DNA of 64,000 nucleotides from Parabacteroides sp. FAFU027 (GCF_022808675.1 NZ_JAKZKV010000014.1:43673-107672); one strand, 5' to 3'; shown: positions 44,968-57,844, counted from the stretch's first letter. Notes: generated by a model not told the origin, from the letters alone. Numbers and translations: made by a program.

Positions 44968-47900
44968 TTATTCGAAATCCAATACAGATTTGCGGGCAGC
45001 GAAGACTTTTTCAAATTCTTCTTTTGAACCGACAATCAATTTGTCAAATTCACGCTGACCTGTACCGGCAGGGATCAGGTGTCCGCAAATAACGTTTTCT
45101 TTCAAACCTTCCAGACGGTCAATTTTACCGTTGATCGCAGCTTCGTTAAGTACTTTCGTTGTTTCCTGGAAGGAAGCAGCCGACATGAAGCTTTGAGTTT
45201 GCAGAGCTGCACGTGTGATACCCTGAAGGATCTGGTTAGAAGTAGCAGGAACTGCTTCACGCACTTCAATCGGTTTCAAATCACGACGCTTCAGCATACT
45301 GTTCTCGTCACGAAGTTTACGTGGAGTAACGATCTGACCTGGTTTCAATGTCTGTGAATCGCCAGAATCGACAACCACTTTTTTGCCCCAGATACGGTCG
45401 TTTTCTTCCATGATATCGTGTTTATCAACGATTTGTTGCTCAAGGAAGCGGGTATCACCCGGATCGACGATTTCTACTTTGCGCATCATCTGACGAACGA
45501 TAACCTCAAAGTGTTTGTCATTGATTTTTACCCCTTGCAGACGGTATACGTCCTGAACTTCGTTTACGATATACTCCTGAACGGCGGTTGGACCTTTAAT
45601 TGCAAGGATATCCGATGGAGTGGTAGCTCCGTCTGACAGTGGAGTTCCGGCACGAACGTAGTCGTTTTCCTGAACCAGAATCTGTTTTGAAAGGGGCACC
45701 ATGTATTTCTTAAGTTCACCGGTTTTAGAAGTAACGGAGATCTCACGGTTACCGCGTTTGATCTTACCGAAGTTAACTTCACCGTCTATTTCCGAAACAA
45801 CAGCAGGGTTAGATGGGTTACGTGCTTCGAAAAGCTCGGTAACACGTGGAAGACCACCGGTGATGTCACCCGCTTTACCAACGGCACGAGGAATTTTCAC
45901 AAATACTTCACCCGACTTGATAACGTCGTTTTCATCTTTCATCAAGTGAGCCCCCACCGGAAGGTTGTAAGTACGGATGATTTCACCGTTTTCATCAAGG
46001 ATGTTTGCCGCAGGAACTTTTGTTTTCTCCTTAGACTCGATGATGATTTTCTCACGCAGACCGGTTTGTTCGTCAGATTCTACTTTGTAAGTAACATTTT
46101 CGATTACGTTTTCAAGCTCAATGCGACCTGAAACCTCTGAAACGATTACGGCGTTGAATGGGTCCCATTCACAGATTACATCGCCTTTCTTAACGTTGTC
46201 TCCATTGTTGAAATACAATTTCGAACCGTAAGGGATATTTTGTGTAGTAAGGATAATCTTCGTGTTCGGGTCGATGATACGCATTTCAGCAAGACGACCT
46301 ACAACAACCTGGATTTCTTTACCGTTTTCATCAGCTGCATCTACAGTACGGAGCTCCTCAATTTCGAGAATACCGTCGTAACGTGACGTTGCACTTGAAA
46401 CGGCAGCGATGTTCGATGCGATACCCCCTACGTGGAACGTACGAAGTGTAAGCTGAGTACCCGGCTCACCGATTGACTGAGCAGCGATAACCCCAACGGC
46501 TTCCCCCTTCTGAACCATTTTGTTTGTAGCAAGGTTACGACCGTAACATTTCGCACAAACACCTTTACGTGATTCACAGGTCAATACCGAACGGATTTCA
46601 ACGCGTTCGATCGGAGAATCCTGAATTTTCTTAGCTGCATCTTCGGTAATTTCCTCACCTGACTCAACGATGATTTCACCAGTAAGCGGGTGTTGGATAT
46701 CGTGTACAGATACACGACCGAGGATTCTTTCGTATAGAGAAGCGATAACCTCTTCGTTGTTTTTCAACTCCATACAAGTCAAACCACGAAGTGTACCACA
46801 GTCTTCTTCATGAATAATAACGTCTTGGGAAACGTCAACCAGACGACGGGTCAGGTATCCTGCATCCGCAGTTTTCAACGCGGTATCCGCAAGACCTTTA
46901 CGAGCACCGTGGGTTGAGATAAAGTACTCAAGTACCGACAGCCCCTCTTTAAAGTTTGACAAGATCGGGTTCTCGATAATCTGACCACCTTCTGCACCTG
47001 ATTTCTGCGGTTTAGCCATAAGACCACGCATACCGGACAGCTGGCGAATCTGTTCTTTAGAACCACGGGCACCTGAGTCAAGCATCATGTACACAGAGTT
47101 AAATCCCTGGTTGTCTGATGCAAGCTGTTTCATCAGAATGTTAGACAACTTCGAGTTAACGTGTGTCCAGGTATCAATAATCTGGTTGTAACGCTCGTTG
47201 TTGGTGATGAATCCCATGTTATAGTTGTCCATAATCTGCTGAACTTCATCATAACCTTCCTGTACGAGTTTATCTTTTTCCTCAGGAATAATAACGTCTG
47301 CCAAGTTGAACGAAAGTCCGCCACGGAACGCCATTTTGTAACCTAAGTCTTTGATATCATCAAGGAATTGAGCCGTACGGGCAACTCCACAGATTTTGAT
47401 CACGTTACCGATGATATCACGAAGAGACTTCTTAGAAAGGATTTCGTTGATGAATCCTACTTCTTTCGGAGTAAACTCGTTTACCATGACACGGCCAACT
47501 GATGTTTCGCGCATCATTTTCACAACGTTTCCATTCTCATCCAAGTCGTCAACAATCACCTGAATAGGAGCCTGAAGAGTAACTTTACCCTCGTTGTATG
47601 CGATGATCGCTTCTTCTGGTCCGTAGAATTTCAAACCAGATCCTTTTGCGCCAGGACGTAGTTTTGAAATATAATAAAGACCCAAAACCATGTCCTGAGA
47701 AGGTACGGTAATAGGAGCACCGTTCGCAGGGTTAAGGATGTTGTGTGAAGCAAGCATCAACATTTGAGCTTCCAGAACAGCTTCATTGCTCAATGGCAAG
47801 TGAACCGCCATCTGGTCACCGTCAAAGTCCGCGTTGAACGCCGTACATGAAAGCGGGTGAAGCTGGATAGCTTTTCCTTCAATCATTTTAGGCTGGAACG

Positions 47901-49242
47901 CCTGGATACCAAGTCGGTGAAGGGTCGGGGCACGGTTAAGGAGGACAGGGTGTCCTTTCATCACGTGTTCCAAAATATCCCAAACAACAGGATCTTTTCG
48001 GTCAACTATTTTTTTCGCTGATTTTACGGTTTTTACGATTCCGCGTTCAATCAGTTTACGAATTACGAATGGTTTGAACAGCTCGGCAGCCATAGTTTTT
48101 GGCAAACCGCACTCATGCATTTTCAACTCAGGACCAACAACGATTACCGAACGTGCAGAGTAGTCAACACGTTTACCCAACAAGTTTTGACGGAAACGAC
48201 CTTGTTTTCCTTTCAAACTGTCTGAAAGAGATTTCAAAGGACGGTTTGCATCCGTTTTAACAGCACTAGATTTACGTGAGTTATCAAGCAATGAGTCAAC
48301 CGCTTCCTGAAGCATACGTTTTTCGTTACGCAGGATTACTTCCGGAGCTTTGATCTCGATCAGACGTTTCAGACGGTTGTTACGAATGATAACACGACGA
48401 TAAAGGTCATTCAAGTCAGAAGTTGCGAAACGTCCACCATCGAGAGGCACAAGAGGACGAAGTTCTGGTGGTATTACAGGGATAATTCTCATCACCATCC
48501 ACTCAGGACGGTTACGGCCTTTAGACGCACGGAACGATTCAACAACCTGAAGACGTTTCAACGCTTCAGCTTTACGTTGCTGAGAACCGTCAGTGCTTGC
48601 GCGGTGACGTAGATCGTATGATAAAGTATCCAAATCCAGACGAGTCAGCATTTCATAAAGTGCATCTGCACCCATTTTTGCAATGAACTTGTTAGGATCA
48701 GTGTCATCAAGGAGTTGATTTTCTCTTGGAAGAGTATCGAGAATATCGAGGTATTCTTCTTCTGAAAGCAATTGCTGATTTTCGATGCCGTCTTCAGCCT
48801 TGATACCAGCCTGAATAACAACGTAACGCTCATAGTAAACAATGGCATCCAGTTTTTTAGTCGGAATACCCAGCAGGTAACCGATTTTATTTGGTAATGA
48901 ACGAAAGTACCAGATGTGTGCTACAGGCACAACCAACTGGATGTGTCCCATACGTTCGCGACGAACTTTTTTCTCTGTAACTTCCACACCGCAACGGTCA
49001 CAAACGATGCCTTTGTAACGGATACGTTTGTATTTACCACAGTGGCATTCGTAATCTTTAACCGGACCAAAGATACGCTCGCAAAACAAACCGTCACGTT
49101 CTGGTTTGTATGTACGGTAGTTAATGGTTTCCGGTTTCAGCACTTCGCCGCTTGAACCTTCCAGAATCTCTTCCGGAGAAGCCAGACCGATCGAAATCTT
49201 GCTGAAATTACTCTTTACTTTATTCTCTTTTCTAAATGCCAT
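44968..49242 (-). CDS. rpoC: RNA polymerase beta' subunit
   Basis: 1424 residues. Zinc ribbon near the N-terminus ([20 protein letters not shown]), the catalytic magnesium site [12 protein letters not shown] at ~470, the bridge-helix/trigger-loop region ending in [13 protein letters not shown], and a second cysteine cluster ([16 protein letters not shown]). A standard Bacteroidota RpoC. Cotranscribed with rpoB, with a hairpin between. Confidence 0.98.
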   Translation of the reverse strand: MAFRKENKVKSNFSKISIGLASPEEILEGSSGEVLKPETINYRTYKPERDGLFCERIFGPVKDYECHCGKYKRIRYKGIVCDRCGVEVTEKKVRRERMGHIQLVVPVAHIWYFRSLPNKIGYLLGIPTKKLDAIVYYERYVVIQAGIKAEDGIENQQLLSEEEYLDILDTLPRENQLLDDTDPNKFIAKMGADALYEMLTRLDLDTLSYDLRHRASTDGSQQRKAEALKRLQVVESFRASKGRNRPEWMVMRIIPVIPPELRPLVPLDGGRFATSDLNDLYRRVIIRNNRLKRLIEIKAPEVILRNEKRMLQEAVDSLLDNSRKSSAVKTDANRPLKSLSDSLKGKQGRFRQNLLGKRVDYSARSVIVVGPELKMHECGLPKTMAAELFKPFVIRKLIERGIVKTVKSAKKIVDRKDPVVWDILEHVMKGHPVLLNRAPTLHRLGIQAFQPKMIEGKAIQLHPLSCTAFNADFDGDQMAVHLPLSNEAVLEAQMLMLASHNILNPANGAPITVPSQDMVLGLYYISKLRPGAKGSGLKFYGPEEAIIAYNEGKVTLQAPIQVIVDDLDENGNVVKMMRETSVGRVMVNEFTPKEVGFINEILSKKSLRDIIGNVIKICGVARTAQFLDDIKDLGYKMAFRGGLSFNLADVIIPEEKDKLVQEGYDEVQQIMDNYNMGFITNNERYNQIIDTWTHVNSKLSNILMKQLASDNQGFNSVYMMLDSGARGSKEQIRQLSGMRGLMAKPQKSGAEGGQIIENPILSNFKEGLSVLEYFISTHGARKGLADTALKTADAGYLTRRLVDVSQDVIIHEEDCGTLRGLTCMELKNNEEVIASLYERILGRVSVHDIQHPLTGEIIVESGEEITEDAAKKIQDSPIERVEIRSVLTCESRKGVCAKCYGRNLATNKMVQKGEAVGVIAAQSIGEPGTQLTLRTFHVGGIASNIAAVSSATSRYDGILEIEELRTVDAADENGKEIQVVVGRLAEMRIIDPNTKIILTTQNIPYGSKLYFNNGDNVKKGDVICEWDPFNAVIVSEVSGRIELENVIENVTYKVESDEQTGLREKIIIESKEKTKVPAANILDENGEIIRTYNLPVGAHLMKDENDVIKSGEVFVKIPRAVGKAGDITGGLPRVTELFEARNPSNPAVVSEIDGEVNFGKIKRGNREISVTSKTGELKKYMVPLSKQILVQENDYVRAGTPLSDGATTPSDILAIKGPTAVQEYIVNEVQDVYRLQGVKINDKHFEVIVRQMMRKVEIVDPGDTRFLEQQIVDKHDIMEENDRIWGKKVVVDSGDSQTLKPGQIVTPRKLRDENSMLKRRDLKPIEVREAVPATSNQILQGITRAALQTQSFMSAASFQETTKVLNEAAINGKIDRLEGLKENVICGHLIPAGTGQREFDKLIVGSKEEFEKVFAARKSVLDFE

Positions 49243-49281
49243 ATTTTATGTATATAAAGAGTTGTTGAAATCTGTATAGAG

Positions 49282-49315
49282 AGCCGGATCCTTTATTCAA
49301 ATAAAGGAGCCGGCT
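49282..49315 (-). other. stable hairpin between rpoB and rpoC
   Basis: 16-base arms (agccggatcctttatt / aataaaggagccggct) with a single A:G mismatch and a 2-nt nominal loop; no T-run follows on the minus strand. It could be an RNase processing or mRNA stability element rather than a terminator. Confidence 0.6.
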
Positions 49316-49331
49316 GATTTGTAATTAAGAA

Positions 49332-52300
49332 TTAATCAAGAGAAACGCTAAGTCCAAGACCTTTCAGCTCGTGGAGCAATACGTTAAGTGATTCAGGAAT
49401 TCCCGGTGTTGGGAGTTGATCACCTTTAACGATAGCTTCGTAAGCTTTCGAGCGACCGATAACGTCGTCTGATTTGATGGTAAGGATTTCCTGCAGGATG
49501 TGAGCAGCACCGAAAGCTTCGAGTGCCCAAACCTCCATCTCTCCGAAACGCTGGCCCCCGAATTGAGCCTTACCTCCAAGAGGCTGTTGCGTAATAAGAG
49601 AGTATGGTCCGATAGAACGGGCGTGCATTTTATCTTCAACCATGTGACCCAGTTTCAGCATGTAAATGATACCTACTGTTGCTGGCTGGTCGAAACGCTC
49701 ACCAGTACCACCATCGTGCAGGTAAGTTTTACCATAACGAGGAACACCTGCTTTGTCTGTCCAGTCATTCAGGTCTTCCAGGTGAGCACCATCGAAAATA
49801 GGAGTTGCAAATTTCTCTCCCAGTTTCTGACCTGCCCATCCAAGAACAGTTTCAAAGATCTGACCAAGGTTCATACGTGAAGGTACACCCAGAGGGTTCA
49901 ACACGATATCAACAGGCGTACCATCTTCGAGGAATGGCATATCCTCCTGACGTACGATTTTCGAAACGATACCTTTATTACCGTGACGACCTGCCATTTT
50001 ATCACCTACACAGATCTTACGTTTTTTAGCAATGTAAACTTTCGCCAACTGAATAATACCTGATGGAAGTTCATCTCCAATGGTGATGTCAAACTTCTTA
50101 CGTTTCAATTCCGCATCAATCTCTTTGAACTTGCGTACGTAGTTCATGACAACAGTCTTGATCTGGTCGTTGGTTGTGTTGTCTGTGGTCCATTTACTTA
50201 CCTGGATGCTGAAATAGTCAAGATCAAACAGGTTTTTGTGAGTAAACTTGGACCCTTTGGTAATAACCTCTGCCCCTAAGTAATCTTTCACGCCCTGAGA
50301 AGTCTTGTTATTGGTCAAAACTAAAAGTTTTTCAACCAAAACCTCTTTCAGTTCGTTCAGTTTTTCTTCGTATTCTTCATCGAGCTTTGGAAGAAGAGCT
50401 TTGTCACTTAAGCGTGATTTGCGTTTCTTCACAGCACGTGAGAATAGGTTTGTACCGATAACAACACCATTAAGAGATGGAGTTGCTTTCAATGAAGCAT
50501 CTTTTACATCACCGGCTTTGTCACCGAAGATTGCACGAAGAAGTTTTTCTTCCGGAGAAGGATCTGATTCTCCTTTTGGAGTAATCTTACCGATCATGAT
50601 GTCGCCTGGCTTGATCATTGCACCAACACGCACGATACCTCTTTCATCCAGGTCTTTAGTAGCCTCTTCACTTACGTTAGGAATGTCTGAAGTAAGCTCT
50701 TCCATACCGCGTTTTGTTTCGCGTACTTCAAGAGAATACTCATCAACGTGAACGGAAGTAAAGACATCTTCACGAACAATACGTTCGTTCAACACGATCG
50801 CATCCTCGAAGTTGTAACCTTTCCAAGGCATGAACGCCACTTTCAGGTTCTTACCGATAGCCAATTCACCATTTTGGGTTGAATAACCTTCTGTCAGAAT
50901 CTGACCGGTAGTCACACGCTGACCAGCTTTACAAATCGGACGAAGGTCAATAGTGGTACTTTGGTTGGTTTTTCTGAACTTCGGAATGTTATATTCTTTT
51001 ACAGAAGTTTCAAAGCTGAGGAATTCCTCTTCTTCGCTTCTGTCATATTTAATACGGATACAGGTAGCATCTACAAACTCGATCACCCCCGGACGTTCAG
51101 CCATAAGCTGAGTTCTTGAGTCTTGAATGATCTGACCTTCGATGCCGGTTCCGACAATCGGAGCCTCAGCACGAAGAAGAGGTACTGCCTGGCGCATCAT
51201 GTTCGATCCCATCAATGCACGGTTCGCGTCATCGTGCTCAAGGAACGGAATCAAAGATGCCGCAATCGAAGCAATCTGAGTTGGAGAAACGTCCATCAGT
51301 TGAACTTCACTTGGCTCAACAACCGGGAAGTCTCCTTCCTGACGAGCTTTTACGCGGTTATTGATAAATTTTCCGTTATCATCCAACGGAGCATTACCTT
51401 GCGCGATAATTTGACCTTCTTCCTCTTCGGCAGTCAGGTAAACGATACCTTCTTCAGAAACATCAACTTTACCTTCAGTTACAGTACGGTACGGAGTTTC
51501 GATAAAGCCCAACTCGTTAATCTTCGCATAAACACAAAGAGACGAAATCAAACCGATGTTCGGCCCCTCCGGAGTTTCAATCGGACAAAGACGACCATAG
51601 TGAGTAAAGTGAACGTCTCGAACCTCGAAACCTGCACGTTCACGTGAAAGACCACCAGGTCCGAGAGCAGACATACGACGTTTGTGAGTCATCTCTGCCA
51701 ATGGGTTGGTTTGGTCCATGAACTGGGAAAGTGCATTGGTACCAAAGAATGAATTGATTACCGAAGAAATAGTTTTTGCGTTAATCAAATCAATCGGAGT
51801 AAACACCTCGTTATCGCGAACATTCATGCGTTCACGAATAGTACGAGCCATACGTGCAAGACCTACACCAAATTGGTTATAAAGTTGCTCACCTACGGTA
51901 CGTACACGACGGTTACTCAAGTGGTCAATATCATCCACGTCTGTTTTTGAGTTGATCAGCTGGATGAGGTGACGAATGATTGCTATAATATCTTCACGGG
52001 TCAATACTTTAGTATCAACGTCGATATCAAGAGTCAATTTTTTATTGATACGGTAACGACCAACTTCTCCTAGGTCATATCTCTTTTCAGAGAAGAACAG
52101 ACCATTGATTACCTCACGAGCACTTGCATCATCAGCAGGCTCAGCATTACGAAGTTGTCGGTAAATATAGAGGACAGCCTCTTTTTCAGAGTTACTAGGG
52201 TCTTTCTGTAATGTATTGTAGATAATAGCATAATCAGAAGAGTTCAATTCTTCTTTGTGAAGAAGAATGTTTTCTACACCTGATTCAACGATTTCATCGA

Positions 52301-53144
52301 TGTGATCTTCTTCGAGTACAGTTTCACGGTCGATGATTACCTCGTTACGCTCTATAGAAACAACCTCTCCGGTATCTTCGTCAACAAAGTCTTCTACCCA
52401 GGTTTTCAAAACACGGGCAGCAAGTTTACGACCAACTGCTTTTTTGAGGTTAGCTTTGGTTGTTTTTACATCTTCTGCCAGACCGAAAATTTCAAGAATA
52501 TCCTTGTCGTTTTCAAATCCGATAGCTCTTAACAATGTCGTAACAGGCAATTTCTTTTTACGGTCGATATATGCATACATGACATTGTTGATGTCAGTTG
52601 CAAACTCAATCCATGAACCTTTAAAAGGAATAATACGGGCTGAGTAAAGCTTGGTACCGTTAGCGTGTACGCTTTGACCAAAGAATACGCCGGGTGAACG
52701 GTGTAACTGAGATACAATTACGCGCTCTGCTCCATTGATAACAAACGTACCTTTTTCGGTCATGTAAGGAATAGGACCCAGATACACATCCTGAATCACG
52801 GTGTCAAAATCTTCGTGGTCGGGATCTGTACAGTACAACTTCAGCTTAGCCTTCAAAGGTACGCTGTAAGTCAATCCTCTTTCTATACATTCATCGATGG
52901 TATAACGGGGAGGATCAATAAAATAGTCGAGGAACTCGAGTACGAAATTGTTTCGGGTATCTGCAATCGGGAAGTTTTCTGCAAATACTTTATATAGCCC
53001 CTCGTTTTTGTGTTTGTCCAAGGGAGTATCCAACTGAAGAAAGTCTTGAAATGACTTCAATTGAACTTCCAAAAAATCCGGATAAGGAAGCGGATTTTTA
53101 ATAGAAGCGAAATTTACCCTTTGTTTGCTATTTGTTGAAGACAT
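49332..53144 (-). CDS. rpoB: RNA polymerase beta subunit
   Basis: 1270 residues. The rifampicin pocket reads [20 protein letters not shown] followed by SALGPGG, with the residues seen in sensitive enzymes (the equivalents of E. coli Q513, D516, H526 and S531). [20 protein letters not shown] and the C-terminal [20 protein letters not shown] region are also typical. First of the rpoBC pair, downstream of rplL and an attenuator-like hairpin. Confidence 0.98.
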   Translation of the reverse strand: MSSTNSKQRVNFASIKNPLPYPDFLEVQLKSFQDFLQLDTPLDKHKNEGLYKVFAENFPIADTRNNFVLEFLDYFIDPPRYTIDECIERGLTYSVPLKAKLKLYCTDPDHEDFDTVIQDVYLGPIPYMTEKGTFVINGAERVIVSQLHRSPGVFFGQSVHANGTKLYSARIIPFKGSWIEFATDINNVMYAYIDRKKKLPVTTLLRAIGFENDKDILEIFGLAEDVKTTKANLKKAVGRKLAARVLKTWVEDFVDEDTGEVVSIERNEVIIDRETVLEEDHIDEIVESGVENILLHKEELNSSDYAIIYNTLQKDPSNSEKEAVLYIYRQLRNAEPADDASAREVINGLFFSEKRYDLGEVGRYRINKKLTLDIDVDTKVLTREDIIAIIRHLIQLINSKTDVDDIDHLSNRRVRTVGEQLYNQFGVGLARMARTIRERMNVRDNEVFTPIDLINAKTISSVINSFFGTNALSQFMDQTNPLAEMTHKRRMSALGPGGLSRERAGFEVRDVHFTHYGRLCPIETPEGPNIGLISSLCVYAKINELGFIETPYRTVTEGKVDVSEEGIVYLTAEEEEGQIIAQGNAPLDDNGKFINNRVKARQEGDFPVVEPSEVQLMDVSPTQIASIAASLIPFLEHDDANRALMGSNMMRQAVPLLRAEAPIVGTGIEGQIIQDSRTQLMAERPGVIEFVDATCIRIKYDRSEEEEFLSFETSVKEYNIPKFRKTNQSTTIDLRPICKAGQRVTTGQILTEGYSTQNGELAIGKNLKVAFMPWKGYNFEDAIVLNERIVREDVFTSVHVDEYSLEVRETKRGMEELTSDIPNVSEEATKDLDERGIVRVGAMIKPGDIMIGKITPKGESDPSPEEKLLRAIFGDKAGDVKDASLKATPSLNGVVIGTNLFSRAVKKRKSRLSDKALLPKLDEEYEEKLNELKEVLVEKLLVLTNNKTSQGVKDYLGAEVITKGSKFTHKNLFDLDYFSIQVSKWTTDNTTNDQIKTVVMNYVRKFKEIDAELKRKKFDITIGDELPSGIIQLAKVYIAKKRKICVGDKMAGRHGNKGIVSKIVRQEDMPFLEDGTPVDIVLNPLGVPSRMNLGQIFETVLGWAGQKLGEKFATPIFDGAHLEDLNDWTDKAGVPRYGKTYLHDGGTGERFDQPATVGIIYMLKLGHMVEDKMHARSIGPYSLITQQPLGGKAQFGGQRFGEMEVWALEAFGAAHILQEILTIKSDDVIGRSKAYEAIVKGDQLPTPGIPESLNVLLHELKGLGLSVSLD

Positions 53145-53190
53145 TGTAAGTAGATTAATTGAACCGAATAAAAAAATATAAGCGCAAAAA

Positions 53191-53223
53191 GGTTAAGAAC
53201 CCCCAATAAGGGGATTCTTAACC
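53191..53223 (-). terminator. rplL-rpoB intergenic hairpin with T-run
   Basis: The minus strand reads GGTTAAGAATCCCC, loop, GGGGGTTCTTAACC and then TTTTTGCG. It looks like an attenuator separating ribosomal protein genes from rpoBC, similar in place to the partial terminator known in E. coli. Confidence 0.72.
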
Positions 53224-53246
53224 ATCATTCCTTTTATAAGGATAAA

Positions 53247-53618
53247 TTATGCGAGTTCAACTTCAGCTCCGCCTTCTTCAAGTTGTTTTTTCAGTGCATC
53301 AGCTTCATCTTTAGCTACACCTTCTTTCAATTTGCTAGGAGCTCCGTCAACTAAGTCTTTAGCTTCTTTCAATCCAAGACCAGTCAGTTCTTTAACCAGT
53401 TTAACTACTGCCAATTTGTTAGCACCAGCTGATTTCAAGATAACATCGAAAGATGATTTTTCTTCAGCAGCAGGACCAGCAGCAGGACCAGCAGCAACAG
53501 CAACAGCTGCAGCAGCAGGTTCGATTCCGTATTCTGATTTCAGGATTTCAGCAAGTTCGTTAACTTCTTTTACAGTCAAGTTTACTAGTTGTTCAGCAAA
53601 AGCTTTCAAATCTGCCAT
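53247..53618 (-). CDS. rplL: ribosomal protein L7/L12
   Basis: 123 residues. N-terminal dimerisation helices ([20 protein letters not shown]), an Ala/Gly-rich hinge ([19 protein letters not shown]) and the C-terminal factor-binding domain ([40 protein letters not shown]). Forms the ribosomal stalk with L10. Confidence 0.97.
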   Translation of the reverse strand: MADLKAFAEQLVNLTVKEVNELAEILKSEYGIEPAAAAVAVAAGPAAGPAAEEKSSFDVILKSAGANKLAVVKLVKELTGLGLKEAKDLVDGAPSKLKEGVAKDEADALKKQLEEGGAEVELA

Positions 53619-53665
53619 TTTAGTATAATTTTAATGTTTGTTACTAATTAGTTTTTGTTTAAATT

Positions 53666-54184
53666 TTATCTTTCAGCGAGGGTTTTCAGGACGCCATGAA
53701 TTGTATTTCCACCTGATTGAAGAGCCGAAATAACGTTCTTCGCTGGTGATTGAAGCAATCCAATAACATCTCCGATAAGCTCGTTTTTGCTTTTGATATT
53801 AATAAGAGCATCCAATTGGTTAGCCCCTACATAGAAGCTTTCTTCAACATATGCAGCTTTAAGCTCAGGAATATCATTAGCGCCTTTTTTGAAATCTTTG
53901 ATCAGTTTTGCAGGAGCATTTCCTACGTTAGAAAACATGATCGCAGTAGATCCTTTCAAAGAACCGAAGAGAGGAGAATAGTCTCCTTCAAGGCTTTCGA
54001 GCGCTTTTTTAAGCAAAGTGTTTTTTACAACAAGCAGTTTAATATCGTTTCTGTAACACTCTCTTCTCAACTGGCTAGTTTTATCAGCATTCAATGATGC
54101 TGTATTAGTCAGGTAGAAGCATCCGTATTCTTTGATAGTTCCTGCTATCTGTTCTACAGTTGTAACTTTATCTTCCTTTCTCAT
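53666..54184 (-). CDS. rplJ: ribosomal protein L10
   Basis: 172 residues. Starts MRKEDKVTTVEQIAGTIKE; the rRNA-binding part has LRRECYRNDIKLLVVKNTLL and the C-terminal helix binds L7/L12 dimers. It lies 47 bp before rplL, the standard pair. Confidence 0.96.
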   Translation of the reverse strand: MRKEDKVTTVEQIAGTIKEYGCFYLTNTASLNADKTSQLRRECYRNDIKLLVVKNTLLKKALESLEGDYSPLFGSLKGSTAIMFSNVGNAPAKLIKDFKKGANDIPELKAAYVEESFYVGANQLDALINIKSKNELIGDVIGLLQSPAKNVISALQSGGNTIHGVLKTLAER

Positions 54185-54198
54185 AAGTCCTCAATTTT

Positions 54199-54897
54199 TT
54201 AATGTTCATCTACTGATTTAGGGTCGATTTTAATACCCGGGCTCATTGTACTTGAAAGAAAGATACTCTTGATATAGGTTCCTTTTGCAGCACTTGGTTT
54301 AAGCTTAACCAATGTATTGATAAATTCTTTGGCGTTATCCTGGATTTTATCAGCGCTGAAAGATACTTTACCGATTGAAGTGTGAACGATACCGGTTTTA
54401 TCAACTTTAAAGTCAATTTTACCTTGTTTTACTTCAGATACGGCTTTACCAATTTCGTTAGTTACAGTACCGCTTTTGGGGTTAGGCATCAAACCGCGAG
54501 GACCTAATACGCGTCCAAGGGCACCGATTTTACCCATAATAGCAGGTTGTGTAATGATAACGTCGATATCAGTCCAACCACCTTTGATTTTTTCAATATA
54601 TTCGTCAAGTCCAACATAGTCAGCACCTGCTTCTTTTGCAGCTGCTTCCTGGTCAGGAGTACACAATGCAAGAACCCTGATTTGCTTACCTGTTCCGTGA
54701 GGTAGTGAAACTACACCACGAACCATTTGATTAGCTTTACGTGGGTCAACACCTAGACGTACATCTACGTCTACAGAAGCGTCAAATTTGGTAGTAGTAA
54801 TTTCTTTAACCAGTTCAGATGCTTCTTTTAAAGTATAAGTCTTCCCTGCTTCAATTTTGCTTAAAGCTAATTTCTGATTTTTTGTCAGTTTACTCAT
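54199..54897 (-). CDS. rplA: ribosomal protein L1
   Basis: 232 residues. Typical segments: [40 protein letters not shown], the central [17 protein letters not shown] and [20 protein letters not shown]. It binds 23S rRNA in the L1 stalk and in many bacteria represses its own operon. Confidence 0.97.
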   Translation of the reverse strand: MSKLTKNQKLALSKIEAGKTYTLKEASELVKEITTTKFDASVDVDVRLGVDPRKANQMVRGVVSLPHGTGKQIRVLALCTPDQEAAAKEAGADYVGLDEYIEKIKGGWTDIDVIITQPAIMGKIGALGRVLGPRGLMPNPKSGTVTNEIGKAVSEVKQGKIDFKVDKTGIVHTSIGKVSFSADKIQDNAKEFINTLVKLKPSAAKGTYIKSIFLSSTMSPGIKIDPKSVDEH

Positions 54898-54912
54898 TTC
54901 AATTGAAGTTTA

Positions 54913-55356
54913 TTAGTTATTTGACGGGAATTCCCCTTTAACAGTGATACCCATACTGCGAGCTGTACCAGCAACCATTCTCATGGCTGAGTCCAGTGTA
55001 AAGCAGTTCAAATCAGCCATTTTATCTTCTGCGATTTGTTTTACCTGATCCCAGTTTACTTCAGCAACTTTTTTACGGTTAGGCTCAGCAGAACCGCTTT
55101 TTAGCTTAGTAGCTTCAAGTAATTGAATGGCAACTGGGGGAGTTTTTACAACAAAATCGAAAGACTTGTCTGAATAGTAGGTAATTACAACAGGCAAAAC
55201 TTTACCAGCTTTGTCTTGGGTTCTGGCATTAAATTGCTTGCAGAACTCCATGATGTTGATCCCTTTCGAACCAAGTGCAGGTCCTACGGGAGGTGATGGG
55301 TTTGCTGCGCCTCCTTTAATTTGTAATTTAATTTGTCCAGCAACTTCTTTTGCCAT
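54913..55356 (-). CDS. rplK: ribosomal protein L11
   Basis: 147 residues. Opens with [20 protein letters not shown] and continues [19 protein letters not shown]; the C-terminal RNA-binding domain carries [20 protein letters not shown]. It is part of the GTPase-associated centre. Confidence 0.97.
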   Translation of the reverse strand: MAKEVAGQIKLQIKGGAANPSPPVGPALGSKGINIMEFCKQFNARTQDKAGKVLPVVITYYSDKSFDFVVKTPPVAIQLLEATKLKSGSAEPNRKKVAEVNWDQVKQIAEDKMADLNCFTLDSAMRMVAGTARSMGITVKGEFPSNN

Positions 55357-55416
55357 TTTGATTCAGTTTTTGTTGTTCACAATCAAGATTAGTCGAAATT
55401 CGCGTAACCAAATCGA

Positions 55417-55959
55417 CTACTCTTTATCGACTTGCAGATAACCTAATTCGAGCAGTGTATCACGCCCGAAGATCTTGACCGATACTTTGAGTTTCTTCTT
55501 TTCGGCATTTACCTCTTTTATCTCTCCGAAGAACCCGCTGAATGGGCCATGGTTAACCTTGACAGTTTCACCAACCATAAACGAAAGCTTGAGATCTGAT
55601 TCAATCTCTTGCAGTTCATCTACTGCTCCTAAAATACGATTTACTTCTGATTGTCTGAGAGGAACCGGTTTTTCGTTACCGCCTAAAAAGCCGATAACAT
55701 TTGGAATATTACGCAATCTATGCGCTATTTCACCTAGCAGAATAGCCTCAATCAATACATATCCGGGAAAAAGACTTCTTTCAGAAGTTACTTTTTTTCC
55801 ATTACGTACGTGAACGGTTTTTTCTGTTGGGATAAGCACTTGGAAAACAAAGTCTTTCATGTTTGTATTCTTGATTTCTGCATCAAGATACTCTTTTACT
55901 TTGCCCTCTTTACCACTAATGGCACGCAGTACGTACCATTCTTTTCTAACTTCAGCCAT
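55417..55959 (-). CDS. nusG: transcription antitermination factor NusG
   Basis: 180 residues from the ATG at 55959 (MAEVRKEWYVLRAISGKEGK); a longer frame into secE was rejected. N-terminal NGN domain with VLIPTEKTVHVRNGKK and SLFPGYVLIEAIL, then a KOW domain (GETVKVNHGPFSGFFGEIKE). Binds RNA polymerase and couples it to Rho or ribosomes. Located between secE and rplK as in most bacteria. Confidence 0.96.
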   Translation of the reverse strand: MAEVRKEWYVLRAISGKEGKVKEYLDAEIKNTNMKDFVFQVLIPTEKTVHVRNGKKVTSERSLFPGYVLIEAILLGEIAHRLRNIPNVIGFLGGNEKPVPLRQSEVNRILGAVDELQEIESDLKLSFMVGETVKVNHGPFSGFFGEIKEVNAEKKKLKVSVKIFGRDTLLELGYLQVDKE

Positions 55960-55978
55960 GTATAAAAAACCTCCTGAA

Positions 55979-56173
55979 TTAGAAAACTTTTGAGTAGAAG
56001 AATTGCATAACCTTCTCGAAACTAAAGTCGATGCCAAAAACCAGCAGTGCTATTAATAGGGAAGCAAACATAACAACAACAGCACTATTGCTAAGTTCTG
56101 ATTTGGTGGGCCAAGAAGTCTTATATACAAGTTCGCTATAAGATTCTTTTATTTTTTCAATGATTGTCTTCAT
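55979..56173 (-). CDS. secE: preprotein translocase subunit SecE
   Basis: 64 residues. An amphipathic helix with the conserved SELVYKTSWPTKSEL precedes one membrane helix (VVVMFASLLIALLVFGIDFSF). Essential partner of SecY. Directly upstream of nusG and downstream of tRNA-Trp. Confidence 0.95.
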   Translation of the reverse strand: MKTIIEKIKESYSELVYKTSWPTKSELSNSAVVVMFASLLIALLVFGIDFSFEKVMQFFYSKVF

Positions 56174-56189
56174 TTCGTCAACGACTTAG

Positions 56190-56262
56190 CACGGGTCGAG
56201 AGACTCGAACTCCCGACACTCGGTTTTGGAGACCGATGCTCTACCAACTGAGCTAGACCCGT
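56190..56262 (-). tRNA. tRNA-Trp (anticodon CCA)
   Basis: Acceptor ACGGGTC / GACCCGT, D-arm GCTCAGTTGGTAGAGC, anticodon stem-loop TCGGT-CTCCAAA-ACCGA, T-loop GTTCGAGTC. The 3' CCA is not encoded. It sits between tuf and secE, the usual place. Confidence 0.96.
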
Positions 56263-56267
56263 AAGTT

Positions 56268-56288
56268 GCCGGTCTCTATGAGACCGGC
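56268..56288 (-). other. hairpin between tuf and tRNA-Trp
   Basis: Stem gccggtctc / gagaccggc with a 3-nt loop and no T-run. Probably an RNA processing or pausing site between tuf mRNA and the tRNA. Confidence 0.5.
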
Positions 56289-56310
56289 TGGATTTATTTC
56301 GAGTATATAA

Positions 56311-57498
56311 TTACTCTGTGATTTCTGTGATCTGACCTGCACCTACAGTACGTCCACCTTCACGGATTGCGAAACGCAAACCAAGGTCACAAGCTACTGG
56401 GTAAATCAACTCTACGTTGATAGTCAAGTTATCACCTGGCATAACCATTTCAGTTCCTTCTGGCAAAGTAATCTCACCAGTTACGTCCAATGTACGGATG
56501 TAGAACTGAGGGCGGTATTTGTTGTGGAATGGAGTGTGACGACCACCTTCTTCTTTCTTAAGGATATAAACCTCAGCTTTGAATTTAGTGTGAGGTTTAA
56601 CCTGTCCTGGGTGACAGATAACCATACCACGTTTGATTTGATCTTTGTCGATACCACGAAGCAGCAAACCAACGTTATCACCAGCTTCACCTCTGTCAAG
56701 GATTTTGCGGAACATTTCCACACCGGTTACAACTGATTTCTTAGCTTCTGCACCAAGACCGATGATTTGAACCTCTTCACCTGTTTTGATGATACCGGTT
56801 TCGATACGTCCAGTTGCTACAGTACCACGACCAGTGATCGAGAATACATCTTCAACAGGCATCAAGAAAGGCTTATCGATTTCACGTGGAGGAAGTGGAA
56901 TCCATGTATCAACAGCATCCATCAACTCCATAATTTTATCTTCCCACTGCTGAACGCCATTCAAACCGCCAAGAGCAGAACCACGAATAACAGGAGTATT
57001 GTCACCATCAAACTGGTAGAAAGAAAGCAATTCTCTCATTTCCATTTCAACAAGTTCCAACATTTCTTCGTCTTCAACCATGTCACATTTGTTCATGAAT
57101 ACAACAAGACGAGGAACGTTTACCTGACGAGCCAAAAGGATGTGCTCGCGGGTTTGAGGCATAGGACCATCAGTAGCAGCAACTACGATGATTGCACCGT
57201 CCATCTGAGCAGCACCGGTAACCATGTTTTTAACGTAGTCTGCGTGACCTGGACAGTCCACGTGTGCATAGTGACGGTTTTCAGTCTGATATTCTACGTG
57301 TGCAGTGTTGATGGTGATACCACGTTCTTTTTCTTCAGGAGCATTGTCAATCTGGTCGAATGATTTCAGTTCAGACAGACCTTTTTTAGCCAATACTGTG
57401 GTAATAGCAGCGGTCAAAGTAGTTTTACCGTGGTCAACGTGACCAATGGTACCAATGTTAACGTGCGGTTTGTCACGTTTAAATACCTCTTTTGCCAT
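56311..57498 (-). CDS. tuf: elongation factor Tu
   Basis: 395 residues. GTPase motifs are complete: G1 GHVDHGKT, G2 RGITI, G3 DCPGH, G4 NKCD and G5 SALG. Delivers aminoacyl-tRNA to the ribosome. It follows four tRNA genes and probably shares their transcript. Confidence 0.98.
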   Translation of the reverse strand: MAKEVFKRDKPHVNIGTIGHVDHGKTTLTAAITTVLAKKGLSELKSFDQIDNAPEEKERGITINTAHVEYQTENRHYAHVDCPGHADYVKNMVTGAAQMDGAIIVVAATDGPMPQTREHILLARQVNVPRLVVFMNKCDMVEDEEMLELVEMEMRELLSFYQFDGDNTPVIRGSALGGLNGVQQWEDKIMELMDAVDTWIPLPPREIDKPFLMPVEDVFSITGRGTVATGRIETGIIKTGEEVQIIGLGAEAKKSVVTGVEMFRKILDRGEAGDNVGLLLRGIDKDQIKRGMVICHPGQVKPHTKFKAEVYILKKEEGGRHTPFHNKYRPQFYIRTLDVTGEITLPEGTEMVMPGDNLTINVELIYPVACDLGLRFAIREGGRTVGAGQITEITE

Positions 57499-57544
57499 GA
57501 TTGTTCTATTATAAAAAGATTAATGATTAGCTTCTTTTACAAAG

Positions 57545-57616
<72 letters not shown>

Positions 57617-57626
57617 GGGAAAATAG

Positions 57627-57699
57627 AGCGGGAGACGGGACTCAAACCCGCGACCCTCAGCTTGGAAGGCTAATGCTCTATCGACTGAGCTACTCCCGC
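57627..57699 (-). tRNA. tRNA-Gly (anticodon TCC)
   Basis: Acceptor GCGGGAG / CTCCCGC, anticodon stem-loop TTAGC-CTTCCAA-GCTGA, T-loop GTTTGAGTC. CCA not encoded. Confidence 0.95.
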
Positions 57700-57731
57700 A
57701 ATATACCTACCGGAAGACGATAAGCTATTTG

Positions 57732-57814
57732 TGGGCGGTGATGGATTCGAACCACCGAAGGTGAAAACCAGCAGATTTACAGTCTGCCCCATTTGGCCAC
57801 TCTGGTAACCGCCC
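57732..57814 (-). tRNA. tRNA-Tyr (anticodon GTA)
   Basis: Acceptor GGGCGGT / ACCGCCC, anticodon stem-loop CAGA-CTGTAAA-TCTG, a long variable arm (class II) and T-loop GTTCGAATC. Confidence 0.95.
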
Positions 57815-57844
57815 TGAGAATACTATTAAGTAAATGAACTTTTG

